Source: Pseudomonas sp. Au-Pse12 (GTDB lineage: Bacteria; Pseudomonadota; Gammaproteobacteria; Pseudomonadales; Pseudomonadaceae). From it: a stretch of 64,000 bases of DNA. This document shows positions 41,533-52,911 of this stretch, one piece after another. The stretch covers positions 238,440 to 302,439 of the forward strand of contig NZ_JAJTTH010000009.1 in assembly GCF_021341665.1 (NCBI RefSeq), in the 5' to 3' direction. The number at the start of each line of letters is the position of its first letter. Position 1 is the first letter of the stretch. The notes below the pieces were generated by a model. That model made no database searches, was not told where the DNA came from, and was given only the letters and a program-made list of their open reading frames with translations. Both the position numbers and the translations under genes were made by a program.

Positions 41533-41567
41533 CAGTGATTGCTCTTTGATTGGGAAGGATTGTTGGA

Positions 41568-42020
41568 ATGGACCGGATTGATCAGAAGATTCTTGCCGAG
41601 CTGCAAGCCGATGGGCGCCTGTCGGTCACCGACCTGGCGGATCGGGTCGGCCTCAGCCTCTCGCCCTGCCATCGCCGGGTGCGGGCACTGGAACAGTCCG
41701 GGGTGATCCTCGGTTATCGCGCGCAACTGGCGCCCAGCGCCCTGGGCCTGAATTTCTCGGCCATGGTGTTCGTCACCCTGCGCGAAGGCGACCACCAGGC
41801 GGTGGCGGCCTTTGAAAATGCCTTGCAGGGCATTGTCCAGATCGTCGAGGCGCAACGCCTGTTCGGCGAGCCCGACTACCTGCTGCAGGTGATCACCCGC
41901 GACCTGCCGGCGTTCCAGCGGCTGTACGACGAACGCCTGTCGACCCTGCCCAATGTCCAGCGCCTGACCTCGACCCTGGTGATGAAGCAGGTGATCCAGG
42001 ACCGCACCCTGCCGTTGTGA
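41568..42020 (+). CDS. Lrp/AsnC-family regulator
   Basis: 150 aa. HTH at 1-55 (MDRIDQKILAELQADGRLSV, then LSLSPCHRRVRALEQSGVI), followed by a RAM ligand/oligomerisation domain (about 65-145). The ATG at 41568 has GGAAGGA upstream. Divergent from lysE, it is the probable sensor of the exported amino acid. Confidence 0.87.
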   Translation: MDRIDQKILAELQADGRLSVTDLADRVGLSLSPCHRRVRALEQSGVILGYRAQLAPSALGLNFSAMVFVTLREGDHQAVAAFENALQGIVQIVEAQRLFGEPDYLLQVITRDLPAFQRLYDERLSTLPNVQRLTSTLVMKQVIQDRTLPL

Positions 42021-42091
42021 TCGGGGTCAACGCCCGCCGGCCCCGGGCGATTTAGTGTGCAGGCTCCTCCACCCAGTTTGCGGGAGCCGCC

Positions 42092-42334
42092 ATGGCCAAG
42101 CCCTTTCCCCTGCGCCCCAAGCACCCCGAGCGGATCTGCTGGGGCTGCGACCGCTACTGCGCGGCCAATGCCCTGGCCTGCGGCAACGGTTCCGATCGCA
42201 CCATGCACCCGGCGGAGATGCTCGGTGACGACTGGTACCTGGAGGGCGACTGGGGCATCGAGGTCCCGGCGGACAGCCAGGTGGAACCGGGGCTGAAGAC
42301 ACCACGCCCCATGGGTGCGGGGGGCCCAAGCTGA
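42092..42334 (+). CDS. DUF3079 domain-containing protein
   Basis: 80 aa. HPERICWGCDRYCAANALAC is the family signature, with four Cys residues in the first 31 residues plus conserved HPAEMLGDDWY. Probably metal-binding; function unknown. The ATG follows a GGGAG. Confidence 0.8.
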   Translation: MAKPFPLRPKHPERICWGCDRYCAANALACGNGSDRTMHPAEMLGDDWYLEGDWGIEVPADSQVEPGLKTPRPMGAGGPS

Positions 42335-42425
42335 GGGGCGTCGCCCGCGACGTGACTGGCTGGCGCGCCAGTGGGAGTGGCTGGTCGAGCAGTCGGGCGG
42401 TCACCGCCCGACTGAAGGGACAATT

Positions 42426-43046
42426 CTAGCCGCGACGCGCCATCAGCAGCACCGACGCCGCCCCCGACAACAGCAGCGCGCAGGCGCGATTGAACAGGCG
42501 CTTGCCGCGCGGTTCGGCGAGCCAGCGGCGCATGTGCAGGCCCATGTAGGCGTAGGCGCAGATGGCGATCCACTCCAGCCCCAGAAACAGCGCGCCCAGC
42601 ACCAGGAACTGCGGCCCCATCGGCTGCGCCGGATCGACGAACTGCGGCAGGAAGGCGGTGAAGATCAGCACCGCCTTGGGGTTGCCCGCCGCCACCAGGA
42701 ACTCCTGGCGGGCCAGGGCCCATAGCCCGACCTTGGGGGCGTGGCCGTTCACTTCGGTGCCGGGGTTGGCGCGCCACAGTTGCCAGGCCAGGTACAGCAG
42801 GTAGCCCGCGCCCAGGACCTTGATCGCCTGGAACAGCAACTCCGAGGTTTGCAGCACCACCGCCAGGCCGGCGGCGGCCAGGGCGATCATGGCGGCGAAC
42901 GCCAGCAGGCGGCCGGCGCCGGCCAGGCAGGAGCGGCGATAGCCATAGCGGGTGGCGTTGCTCACCGACAGCAGGTTGTTCGGGCCGGGGGCCATGTTCA
43001 AGGCGAAACAGGCGGGGACGAACAGGCTCAGGGTCGCGAGGTCCAT
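42426..43046 (-). CDS. LysE-family transporter
   Basis: 206 aa, about six TM helices. ALNMAPGPNNLLSVSNATRYG near the N-terminus, then FLVAAGNPKAVLIFTAFLPQF, the conserved NPK loop of the family. The ATG at 43046 (MDLATLSLFVPACF) is the domain start. Substrate unknown; only distantly similar to the LysE protein at 40.7 kb. Confidence 0.84.
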   Translation of the reverse strand: MDLATLSLFVPACFALNMAPGPNNLLSVSNATRYGYRRSCLAGAGRLLAFAAMIALAAAGLAVVLQTSELLFQAIKVLGAGYLLYLAWQLWRANPGTEVNGHAPKVGLWALARQEFLVAAGNPKAVLIFTAFLPQFVDPAQPMGPQFLVLGALFLGLEWIAICAYAYMGLHMRRWLAEPRGKRLFNRACALLLSGAASVLLMARRG

Positions 43047-43197
43047 ACGGGCTCCGGGGCAGGGATGAGAGAACGGCTCCGCAGGCGACGGGAGCTGGGT
43101 CGACAAAATAAAGCGCGTGCGTGGCGCGAGGCAAGTGTGGTGCGTGTGGCGGGTCTAGGGCGGGCCGAGGAGGGTACAGAGGCGAGGTGGCGGTGCA

Positions 43198-43229
43198 GCG
43201 CCTCTCCCTGGCGCAACAGGGAGAGGCGC
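43198..43229. terminator. Strong hairpin downstream of the AidA-type gene
   Basis: GCGCCTCTCCCTG (43198-43210) and CAGGGAGAGGCGC (43217-43229) are 13-bp perfect arms around a 6-nt loop, starting 8 nt after the stop of the minus-strand gene. There is no T-tract, so it may protect the 3' end rather than terminate alone. Confidence 0.6.
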
Positions 43230-43237
43230 AATCCGGG

Positions 43238-43819
43238 TCAACTGATGTTGATATAGGGGTCCCAATCGCAGTAGCCGACAATTTTGTTGTTGCGGTCGAC
43301 GATCATGAAGGCCCAGGTGTAGGTAATGCTGCCTTGGCGAATGGCGTCACCTTCCCAGTAGAAGTTCCTCACCACTTGCGCGATGGGCTGCCCGGAAGGG
43401 TTGTTCACGTTGATGATGGGCAGGGGCGTCTGGTCGAGAACCTTCGGCTGGATGTTCTGCACATAGTCGGGGTTTTGCGAGGTCACCACCGGGCTGGTCT
43501 GGGTGTATTTGTACAGCAGCACGGCGTGGTCCAGCCCCTTGGACAGGCTGGTGGTGCGCCAGCGGATATGGTCACCCTCGCGGACGTTGACCACCAGTTC
43601 GTCGGTTCCCTCGGAGGTCTGGTTGGTCGCGTCGCGCCGGGCCACCATGTAGATCGCCTGGCTGGAGAGTCGTCCCGACCGGTTGGTGTAGTTGTAGAGG
43701 TGAGAGGGGGTGTTCGGGTTCGTTTTCTCGATATGGAACACGCCTGAGTCGAAGGTCTGGCCCTCGCTGCCCAGGATAGTGTCCACATCGATGGTGATCA
43801 TGATGTCTACGTCGCTCAT
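43238..43819 (-). CDS. AidA/PixA inclusion-body family protein
   Basis: 193 aa. MSDVDIMITIDVDTILGS, then HLYNYTNRSGRLSSQAIYMV and the C-terminal TYTWAFMIVDRNNKIVGYCDWDPYI identify the PixA/AidA family. PixA forms crystalline inclusions in Xenorhabdus. AidA is quorum-regulated and needed for nematode killing by Burkholderia. All-beta and acidic, no signal peptide. The ATG at 43819 matches family N-termini. It stands alone. Confidence 0.83.
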   Translation of the reverse strand: MSDVDIMITIDVDTILGSEGQTFDSGVFHIEKTNPNTPSHLYNYTNRSGRLSSQAIYMVARRDATNQTSEGTDELVVNVREGDHIRWRTTSLSKGLDHAVLLYKYTQTSPVVTSQNPDYVQNIQPKVLDQTPLPIINVNNPSGQPIAQVVRNFYWEGDAIRQGSITYTWAFMIVDRNNKIVGYCDWDPYINIS

Positions 43820-44050
43820 GTCCAGCTCCCTGCTGTCGCGTTGGGTGCCCGGGTTGCCCAGGCACATTGGCAAGCACGTTTCCGGGGCGCGACCACCGAG
43901 CATCAGTACGCTGGCCCGGCAGTCCGACAGCGGGCTTGATGCACTTCCATGCAGTCGCGAGTGGAATCTAGATCCTGAAGACTGTTAGTCAAACCGCCGG
44001 GTTGAAAAAAGCTCGGCGGTGGACGAGCGGTGTCACCGGACTCCACGGCC

Positions 44051-44674
44051 TCAGCCCTGGCCCAGCCGTTGCAAATGCTCTTCCAGCCAGGGCGCGACCA
44101 GCTCGGCGTGGGTCAGGCCCAGGTCATGCTCGGCGCCCGGCACGATGCGCAGGCGGGCCTTTGGCAGCAGGCTGGCCAGGCGTTGGCCCACCGCCACCGG
44201 GCTGATGGGGTCGCAGTCGCCCCACAGCAGCAAGACCGGCATGCCCAGTTCCCCCAGGCGCGGGCCGAGGTCGCTGTGGTCATCGACGAACCAGCGGGGC
44301 AACTGCGGGTAGGCCGCGGCATAGTCGCCGCGCCAGTCCGTGGCGCCCAACTCGCCCATGTCCACGCCACCGGAGGTGACGCTCAACACCAGATGGGTGA
44401 TCAGCTCCGGCCGCGCCAGGGCCGCCCGCACCGCGAGGATGCCGCCCATGGACTGGGCCACCAGCGCAGTGGGCCGGTCGATGCGCCGCAGCACCAGGTC
44501 CAGCAAGTCGTCCATGCCCTGCACGTCTGGCTGTGCCGGGGTATCGCCGAAGCCCGGCCAGCCCAGGTGCACCTGCCGCGCCGGATGGCGCAGCTGCGCG
44601 GCCAGGGGTTGCCAGAATTGACGATTGCCCGAGGCACCGGGCAGAAACAGCAGTTGCTGGGGGGCTTGGGGCAT
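44051..44674 (-). CDS. Alpha/beta hydrolase
   Basis: 207 aa. QLLFLPGASGNRQFWQPLAA, the nucleophile elbow VAQSMGGILAVRAAL (Ser in QSMGG), acid in LLWGDCDPISP, and His in PGAEHDLGLTH. The elbow deviates from GxSxG in the first Gly, as is common in BioH-like enzymes. Ester or thioester substrate unknown. It is divergent from the PrpF-like gene. Confidence 0.82.
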   Translation of the reverse strand: MPQAPQQLLFLPGASGNRQFWQPLAAQLRHPARQVHLGWPGFGDTPAQPDVQGMDDLLDLVLRRIDRPTALVAQSMGGILAVRAALARPELITHLVLSVTSGGVDMGELGATDWRGDYAAAYPQLPRWFVDDHSDLGPRLGELGMPVLLLWGDCDPISPVAVGQRLASLLPKARLRIVPGAEHDLGLTHAELVAPWLEEHLQRLGQG

Positions 44675-44907
44675 GGCATCGCTCCTGGTCCATGGGCGGT
44701 GGGTTGAACCCTTGCGCGGCCAGGGGCCACGCGGCGGCGCCAGAAAATACGGGGTTCGGGTGCTGCGAGCAAGCACCGCATCAGGCGATGCGCGGCGCGC
44801 CATGCTGGCGCCCCGGGACCCGCCGCCAGGGTTTATCATGCGGCGCTGCGGCCCGTTGCCCGCCCGAGCTGGGGCCGCTCCTTTCGCCCACCGTGGAGGC
44901 GCCCGCC

Positions 44908-46104
44908 ATGTCCGATTTGCCTAAGCCTGCTGCTGTCCCTGAATTTCCCGTGTGCCACGCCCGGGGCGGCACCTCCACCGGGCTGATCCTGGCCCGCGAA
45001 GCGCTGCCCGCGGACGAAGCCCTGGTGGAAGAATTGCTGCGCCACCTGATGGGCGTGCCCCTGGCCGGCGAGTGGCCGGGCAATACCCAGATCACCGGCC
45101 TGGGCCGCGGCGGGCCCACCAGCAACAAAGTGTTCATCGTCGAACGCCGCCCCGGCGAGACGCGGATGATCAGCACCCTGGCGCAACTGGCGGCGGGCAA
45201 GAGCGCCATCGACTGGAGCGTCAACTGCGGCAACATGTCGGCGGCATTGCCGCTGTATGCCCTGCAGCGCGGCTGGCTGCAGCCCGGGGAGGGCGGTGGG
45301 CAGATCGAGATCTTCAACAGCAACACCCAGACCACGATGTATGCGCGCCTGAGCCTGCACGACGGCCGGCTGCTCAGCGACACGCGGATTCCCGGGGTCA
45401 ACGGGGTGTTTCCCGGGGTCGACCTGTTTCTCGACAATCCGGTGGGGGCCAAGACCGGCGCGCTGTTTCCTAGCGGGCAACGGGTCGACCTGCTGGATGG
45501 GATTGCCGCCACCTGCATCGACGTGGCGGTGCCGATGGTCATCCTTCGCGCGGCGGACCTGGGCAAGACCGGGCAGGAAAGCCCGGCCGAACTGGACGCC
45601 GACCCACAGTTCAAGGCGCGCCTGCTGGAGCTGATGGTGCAAGGCGGCCTGCGCATGGGCCTGCGCCAGCGCGATGGCCGCCTGATGAGCGCCGACGACC
45701 TGCGGCGCAGCGAAACCATTCCCAAGATCTGCATCGTCAGCCCGGCGCGAGAAGGCGGTGATATCGCCACCCGCTACTTCACCCCCCAGAACGCCCACCC
45801 GTCCCTGGCGGTGTCCGGCGGCTGCTGCCTGGCGGCGGCCTGCCTGGCCGAAGGCACCGTGGCCCACGCCCTGTTGCCACGGGCACCGGTGATAGGTGAA
45901 GCGAAGGGCGAATACCCGTTGGCGATTGAAAACCCCGCCGGGGTGCTGGAGACCCTGATCAATGCCCGGCAGGTGGCCGGGGAACTGCTGATCGACGGCG
46001 CCGCCTACCGGCGTAGCGCGCAGATTCTGGTGCAGGGCAGCACGCCGCTGTACAACGCCTCGGCGAAACTGATCGCCGCCCTTGGCACCGCACACCGCGC
46101 CTGA
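44908..46104 (+). CDS. PrpF/GalD-like isomerase (4-oxalomesaconate tautomerase family)
   Basis: 398 aa. PVCHARGGTSTGLIL is the PrpF signature. Two diaminopimelate-epimerase-like halves follow, with VNCGNMSAALPLYAL (catalytic Cys), VNGVFPGVDLFLDN, and CCLAAACLAEGTVA. Members isomerise cis/trans aconitate-type acids. The lack of a neighbouring protocatechuate or methylcitrate gene leaves the substrate open. ATG at 44908 with GTGGAGG upstream. Confidence 0.82.
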   Translation: MSDLPKPAAVPEFPVCHARGGTSTGLILAREALPADEALVEELLRHLMGVPLAGEWPGNTQITGLGRGGPTSNKVFIVERRPGETRMISTLAQLAAGKSAIDWSVNCGNMSAALPLYALQRGWLQPGEGGGQIEIFNSNTQTTMYARLSLHDGRLLSDTRIPGVNGVFPGVDLFLDNPVGAKTGALFPSGQRVDLLDGIAATCIDVAVPMVILRAADLGKTGQESPAELDADPQFKARLLELMVQGGLRMGLRQRDGRLMSADDLRRSETIPKICIVSPAREGGDIATRYFTPQNAHPSLAVSGGCCLAAACLAEGTVAHALLPRAPVIGEAKGEYPLAIENPAGVLETLINARQVAGELLIDGAAYRRSAQILVQGSTPLYNASAKLIAALGTAHRA

Positions 46105-46126
46105 CCCCGCCCCGCATCCGCCTCGT

Positions 46127-46175
46127 GTAGCCGCTGCCGAAGGCTGCGAACGAGCCGCAGGCTCGCCAGCCGATG
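46127..46175. repeat. REP-like repeat GTAGCCGCTGCCGA...
   Basis: GTAGCCGCTGCCGA, GCTGCGAA, then GCCGCAGGC and CGCCAGCCGA. The same order of modules recurs at 63888-63958, both times just after a + strand gene. Similar to the repeat near 25.8 kb. Confidence 0.55.
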
Positions 46176-46231
46176 GGGTCTTGCGCAGCTCCAGCCGCAG
46201 CTCCGGCGGGGCTCTGAATATCAAAGCCATA

Positions 46232-46573
46232 TCAGCGGGCCTCGCTGGCATTGGGGAGAAACTGCGGCACCTTCTGCCGCAGCAACTGAATCAGCTCCGG
46301 GTCCATGAAGTCGTAATCATCGGGAATGTTCAGGCAGACAATTTGCTGGTTGTTCAACTGCGCCTTGAAGCGCTTGCGCAGTTTTTCCCGGTGGCGGGTT
46401 TCCATCACCACAATCAGCCCGGCCCATTGCACCAGCTCCGGGCCCAGGGGTACTTCGGCATCGTGATTGAGCCCGGCCGATGCGGTCTGGATTCCTGGCC
46501 AGTCGGCAAACACCTGCTCGGCGGTGGGGCTGCGCAGCTTGTTCTGGCTGCAGACAAACAAGACATTGAGCAT
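46232..46573 (-). CDS. Low-molecular-weight protein tyrosine phosphatase family protein
   Basis: 113 aa. The P-loop VCSQNKLRSPTAE gives the CX5RS motif with Cys8 and Arg14. The remainder is shorter than classical LMW-PTPs (about 150 aa). The general-acid DPY motif is not obvious; DDYDFMDPEL near the end may substitute. This short form is common in Pseudomonas. The substrate may be a phosphotyrosine or another phosphoester. Confidence 0.78.
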   Translation of the reverse strand: MLNVLFVCSQNKLRSPTAEQVFADWPGIQTASAGLNHDAEVPLGPELVQWAGLIVVMETRHREKLRKRFKAQLNNQQIVCLNIPDDYDFMDPELIQLLRQKVPQFLPNASEAR

Positions 46574-46762
46574 TGGGCCGAACTCCTTGGCACAGACGCC
46601 CAGCCTGTAAAGGACAGGGCAAAGGCGCTGATTTTTCGGGGCTTTGGTCACGCTGTCCAGCAACTTGTGACGCGCCGGGCCAATGGCGTTGGTCAGCGCA
46701 GGTTGCCCGCCAAGCGCTGTGGCTGCGAAACTGCCAGCCCCTTGACTCGCATCGCTCACGCC

Positions 46763-47320
46763 ATGTCCGCAGCCCTGTTCACCTCACCCCATCTGGGCCT
46801 GGCCCTCAGGCGCTGGCGCCTGTTGCACCGGGTCAAGCAGCAGCACGCCGCCGAGCTGTTCGGCGTGGCGCAGTCGAGCATTTCCCGCTGGGAAAACGGC
46901 CGGCAAGCCATGGAACCGGCGGAGCGGGCGCGCCTGGAGCAATTGCTGGCAGCCAACCTCAGCGCCGCCGCCGATCAGGCCCTGGCGCGGCTGGTGAACG
47001 ACAGCCCGCGCGCCGTGCACCTGGTGTGCGACCTGACCCACCGCCTGCTGGCCTGTTCGCCAACCCGCGCCGCACAGTTCGGCGTGCCCTTGAGCGAGCT
47101 GCTGGGCCAATCCCTGTGGGGCTTCTGCACCGAGGAAATCGTGCGCAATGAAGCCGCCCTGGATGACCTGGGCTGGCGCGAAGTGCTGGCGCCGCCGTCC
47201 CTGGAGTTCTTCAGCGGCCACAACGATTCGGCCATCGTGCCCATCGCCCCCAGCCAGTGCCGCTGGACCCGCCTCAACCTGTCCGACGGCAACGCCGTGC
47301 GGCTGGTGGAAACCCTCTGA
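46763..47320 (+). CDS. XRE-family HTH regulator with C-terminal sensor-like domain
   Basis: 185 aa. HTH at about 10-60 (LALRRWRLLHRVKQQHAAEL, VAQSSISRWENGRQAM). The C-terminal part (about 80-185) reads like a PAS-type domain (DSPRAVHLVCDLTHRLLACS, LLGQSLWGFCTEEI). ATG at 46763. Divergent from the phosphatase gene, which may be its target. Confidence 0.78.
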   Translation: MSAALFTSPHLGLALRRWRLLHRVKQQHAAELFGVAQSSISRWENGRQAMEPAERARLEQLLAANLSAAADQALARLVNDSPRAVHLVCDLTHRLLACSPTRAAQFGVPLSELLGQSLWGFCTEEIVRNEAALDDLGWREVLAPPSLEFFSGHNDSAIVPIAPSQCRWTRLNLSDGNAVRLVETL

Positions 47321-47446
47321 CGCGCTTGTCGAGGCACGCCACGCATATTTTATCCGTGGACCTGGACGCCCTTGCTGACTAGTCTGGTGGGCCACTCCGC
47401 AGCGCTCTGGCGCAGCGTTCTCCCGCCCACCTGCGCAGGTTTCCCC

Positions 47447-48019
47447 ATGAACAGCGAACTCCTCAGCGGCCGCCTTGAATTTCTCCGTGAAGCGGAAAAA
47501 CTCAAGGACGTGCTGCGCAGCGCCCACACCTCCAGCGGCCGCCAGGAAAGCACCGCCGAGCACAGCTGGCGCCTGTGCCTGATGGCGTTGCTGTTCGAGG
47601 ATCAGCTGGGGCAACTGGACCTGCTGCGGGTGCTGAAACTGTGCATCGTCCACGACCTGGGGGAAGCCATCCATGGCGATATCCCGGCGGTGGCCCAGGC
47701 CGCCCATCCGCACAAGAGCCAGCAGGAGCGCGAGGACCTGCAACTGCTGGCCCAGGCCCTGGACACCCCGGCCCGCGAGCGCCTGCTGCAGTTGTGGGAC
47801 GAATATGAAGCTGCCGCCAGCCCCGAGGCGCGCGCGGTCAAGGCCCTGGACAAGCTGGAAACCCTGCTGCAACACACCCAGGGCCAGAACCCGGCGGATT
47901 TCGACTACGGCTTCAACCTCGGCTACGGTCGGCGCTATACCGATGCCAGCCCCCTGTTCCAGGCCCTGCGCGCGCAGATCGATGCCGATACCCAGCGTCG
48001 TCTCGACGCCGCCGGGTGA
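47447..48019 (+). CDS. HD-domain phosphohydrolase (YfbR/HD3-like)
   Basis: 190 aa. The metal-binding set is visible: HTSSGRQESTAEHSWRLCLM, then VHDLGEAIHGDIP, and a later Asp in VKALDKLETLLQH. This is the 5'-deoxynucleotidase-like HD3 pattern. It acts on a nucleotide monophosphate or similar. Followed 31 nt later by a GNAT gene on the same strand. Confidence 0.83.
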   Translation: MNSELLSGRLEFLREAEKLKDVLRSAHTSSGRQESTAEHSWRLCLMALLFEDQLGQLDLLRVLKLCIVHDLGEAIHGDIPAVAQAAHPHKSQQEREDLQLLAQALDTPARERLLQLWDEYEAAASPEARAVKALDKLETLLQHTQGQNPADFDYGFNLGYGRRYTDASPLFQALRAQIDADTQRRLDAAG

Positions 48020-48050
48020 ACCCTTGTTTACCGCAGATACCCGGATCTCT

Positions 48051-48557
48051 ATGAGCCTGATGATTAGAAACGAACGCCCGAGCGACATCCCCGCCATCGA
48101 ACAGCTGACCCGCGAGGCCTTTCTCGACGCCGAGCACACTAGCCACACCGAGCAGTACATCGTGAATGCCTTGCGCGAAGCCGGCGCCTTGACCCTGTCC
48201 CTGGTGGCCGAAGAGGCGGGCGTAGTGGTTGGCCATGCCGCGATTTCACCCGTCACCCTGAGCAGCGGCGAGCCCGCTTGGTACGGGCTGGCGCCGGTGT
48301 CGGTGCTGCCGGCGCGTCAGGGCCAGGGCATTGGCGGCCAGTTGATCCGCCAACTGCTCAAGCAGTTGCAGGCGCAGGGGGCAGCCGGCTGCGTGGTGCT
48401 GGGCGACCCCGGCTACTACTCGCGCTTCGGCTTCAAGGCCGGGCAGGGGCCGCAGCTGGCTGGAGTGCCGCCCGAGTACTTCCAGGCCCAGGCATTCCAC
48501 GGCTCGTACCCGAGTGGCGAAGTCAGCTTCCACCCGGGCTTCGACGCTCAGAGCTAA
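48051..48557 (+). CDS. GNAT-family acetyltransferase (YhbS-like)
   Basis: 168 aa. IRNERPSDIPAIEQLTREAF, GLAPVSVLPARQGQGIGGQL (acetyl-CoA loop), CVVLGDPGYYSRFGFKAG, and YPSGEVSFHPGF at the end are the YhbS pattern, whose members acetylate proteins or small amines. ATG at 48051 or 48060. Confidence 0.84.
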   Translation: MSLMIRNERPSDIPAIEQLTREAFLDAEHTSHTEQYIVNALREAGALTLSLVAEEAGVVVGHAAISPVTLSSGEPAWYGLAPVSVLPARQGQGIGGQLIRQLLKQLQAQGAAGCVVLGDPGYYSRFGFKAGQGPQLAGVPPEYFQAQAFHGSYPSGEVSFHPGFDAQS

Positions 48558-48575
48558 GGGACGGGGTTCAAGGGC

Positions 48576-48596
48576 AGGGCGCCACACTGGCGCCCT
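48576..48596. terminator. Hairpin downstream of the GNAT gene
   Basis: AGGGCGCCA and TGGCGCCCT are perfect 9-bp arms around CAC. It is very stable but lacks a T-tract. It probably marks the end of the HD-GNAT transcript before katG. Confidence 0.55.
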
Positions 48597-48752
48597 GTGC
48601 CACCGCCTGGCAACGGTCATGGTTTTTTTATGGCGCGGTCATGCAGCGCAGCTATTTTTACCTTCGGTTGCCGTTCACTACGCTGTTCATACGCACATCC
48701 AGCCTTGGGCCCCAGTCGAGCGGCCGGGCAGGGATGACCGAAGGAGTGAATC

Positions 48753-50933
<2,181 letters not shown>

Positions 50934-50984
50934 AAAAAGGCGCGAGGCTGGGGAAACCCCAACACCTCACAAGGACTGGTCACC

Positions 50985-51027
50985 TGTGGCGAGGGAGCTT
51001 GCTCCCGCTGGGCTGCGAAGCGGCCCC
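50985..51027. repeat. REP-type repeat TGTGGCGAGGGAGCTTGCTC...
   Basis: TGTGGCGAGGGAGCTTGCTC followed by CCGCTGGGCTGCGAAGCGGC is a widespread repeat of the P. fluorescens complex, with internal GGGAGC-TT-GCTCCC and CCGCT...AGCGG hairpins. It lies between convergent katG and the small secreted-protein gene. Confidence 0.75.
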
Positions 51028-51142
51028 AAAAACGCCACAGCCACCTCCCCAGTAAGGCGTTCCCAGCAACGCGGTCGCAGCCTTCTGGCCGCGACCACCC
51101 TTGAATCCGCGGGCGCTGCACCCACAGCGCCCGCCAGAGGCT

Positions 51143-51571
51143 CTACTGGGCCTTGAGGTACTCATTGAGAAACGCCTGGGCATCGCCATAGCTGGACAGG
51201 TTGCTGTCATAGCCCACCTTCAGCGGCTTGGCCTCACCTGGCAGATGCAGCTCGCCATAGCCTTCCTGAAGCAGCAGCACCACGAACTTCTGCCCATCCA
51301 CCTGAGTGAAGTAACGGGTGTCGCGGTCGGTTTGCTCCACGCTCATTTTCTGAATGCGCATGTTCCAGTCGTGGTCGGCGTCTTCCACCTGCACCAACGC
51401 CTGATGGGCGCTGCGCTCACCAATGCGCAAGGTCCAGACCTTCACGCCGTGTGGCCCGGTGTAGGCCAGGATCTTGTCCGCCACCTGTGGCCGTTCCTCG
51501 GCCTGGGCCAGCCCGGTTCCCAGTACCCACGCCATGACCCATGCGGCCGCCCAACGGTAATAAAGCTGCAT
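51143..51571 (-). CDS. Secreted hypothetical protein, 142 aa
   Basis: Signal peptide ending GTGLAQA, then EERPQVADKILAYTGPHG. Beta-rich mature protein, no Cys, with a helical end SYGDAQAFLNEYLKAQ. Family not recognised. The ATG at 51571 has AGGAG 8 nt upstream (CAGGAGCTAGAAGG). Divergent from the SGNH hydrolase gene. Confidence 0.68.
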   Translation of the reverse strand: MQLYYRWAAAWVMAWVLGTGLAQAEERPQVADKILAYTGPHGVKVWTLRIGERSAHQALVQVEDADHDWNMRIQKMSVEQTDRDTRYFTQVDGQKFVVLLLQEGYGELHLPGEAKPLKVGYDSNLSSYGDAQAFLNEYLKAQ

Positions 51572-51767
51572 CCTTCTAGCTCCTGAACATGAAAAGGGGC
51601 GGTCATTGAAGCCGACCCGTGGGGTTCTGCCAAGCACCCGAGGCAACAGGCGGGATAAAAAAGCCTGCGTGCACACTCTTTGCGCCCCCAGCTAAATGCA
51701 GGTCGCAACCGTGGCAAGGCAAAACGTCGCCAGCGGTAGTCTAGGACGACCACCTGGGAGACTTTCG

Positions 51768-52682
51768 ATGATTCGACGTGCGTGCTTGGTCGCTCTAATG
51801 ACAATGACGGCATCAACCGCCTTTGGCGGCCCTGGCTACGATCATCTCTATGCTTTCGGTGACAGCTACTCCGACAACGGTGCGGGTGAAACCTTCACCC
51901 GAACAATGGCCGCGCAGAAGGTCAAAGATGCACAGGCGCTACCCGGTTCGTTGTATTGGCAGGGACGCTGGAGCAATGGCCCCACCGCCGTCGAGCACTT
52001 GGCGCAGGCCTTGAAAACCCCCTTGACCGACTACGCGATTGGCGGCGCCAAAAGCGGCAACGGCAACTACTACGCCTGGATGCAGCCCTCTCGCGACACT
52101 GGGGTTTTCGGCCAAATCGCCGATCATTTGCAAGCCGCCAAAACACACAAGGCGGATCCGAATGCGCTCTATTTCATTTTCATCTCAGCCAACGACTTTT
52201 TTGAATGGGCCGACTTCTCGCATCCAGAAACGATTGACGTGCTTGGCCAGAACAGCGTGGCGAACATACAGAAGAGCACCGAGGCGCTGATCGCAGCAGG
52301 CGCGAAACACGTGATGGTGGTGGGGACTACGGATTTGAGCCATGTGCCGGCTGTGGTGCAGGGCAATCAAGTCAAGAACGCAACACAATACCAACAGATA
52401 CTCGAACAAAAACTGCCCGCCGTGCTGACAACACTGGCTAACGCCCATCACGTCAGTCTTAGTTACTTCGACCACCTGGCCTTCAGCAACAAACTTCGCG
52501 CGGCACCCGAGGCGGCGGGCCTGAAGGATCTGGATACCCCGTGCCAAGCCACCTATCCAGACGTCAAACCCGTGTGTGCGGATCCCGATGTCCATTACTA
52601 CTGGGATGAATGGCACCCGACCCGCAAAGTCCACGCCCTGGCCGCCGAGGCGATGTTTGAAACGCTGAAAGCGAGCCGTTGA
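51768..52682 (+). CDS. Secreted SGNH/GDSL hydrolase
   Basis: 304 aa. Signal peptide of about 20 residues (ASTAFG). Block I YAFGDSYSDNG with Ser33, block II Gly in DYAIGGAKSGNGNYYA, block III ISANDFFEW, block V WDEWHPT with Asp280 and His283. This is the thermolabile haemolysin/esterase-like branch of the family, acting on lipids or acetylated polymers outside the cytoplasm. ATG at 51768 with GGGAG 8 nt upstream. Its GC content is somewhat lower than that of katG. Confidence 0.87.
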   Translation: MIRRACLVALMTMTASTAFGGPGYDHLYAFGDSYSDNGAGETFTRTMAAQKVKDAQALPGSLYWQGRWSNGPTAVEHLAQALKTPLTDYAIGGAKSGNGNYYAWMQPSRDTGVFGQIADHLQAAKTHKADPNALYFIFISANDFFEWADFSHPETIDVLGQNSVANIQKSTEALIAAGAKHVMVVGTTDLSHVPAVVQGNQVKNATQYQQILEQKLPAVLTTLANAHHVSLSYFDHLAFSNKLRAAPEAAGLKDLDTPCQATYPDVKPVCADPDVHYYWDEWHPTRKVHALAAEAMFETLKASR

Positions 52683-52911
52683 GGTTCGCTATCGGTCATA
52701 GCCGGTAGGCACCCCAGGCCTAGAGGCCAGCAACCAGTGCTCCAGTGGTATGCAGGACATGGGTTTGGCTCCATTCTTGAGGTCGTTGTTTGGGCTTGAA
52801 CCCGATAAAGTGACCCGCCTCAAAGCGCCTAACGCACAAGCTGCGCCTCTGCACATTCCAGCCCGCGATCGCGCTCCGATTCGAAGGCCGTTGTTTCAGG
52901 ACGAATACCCC

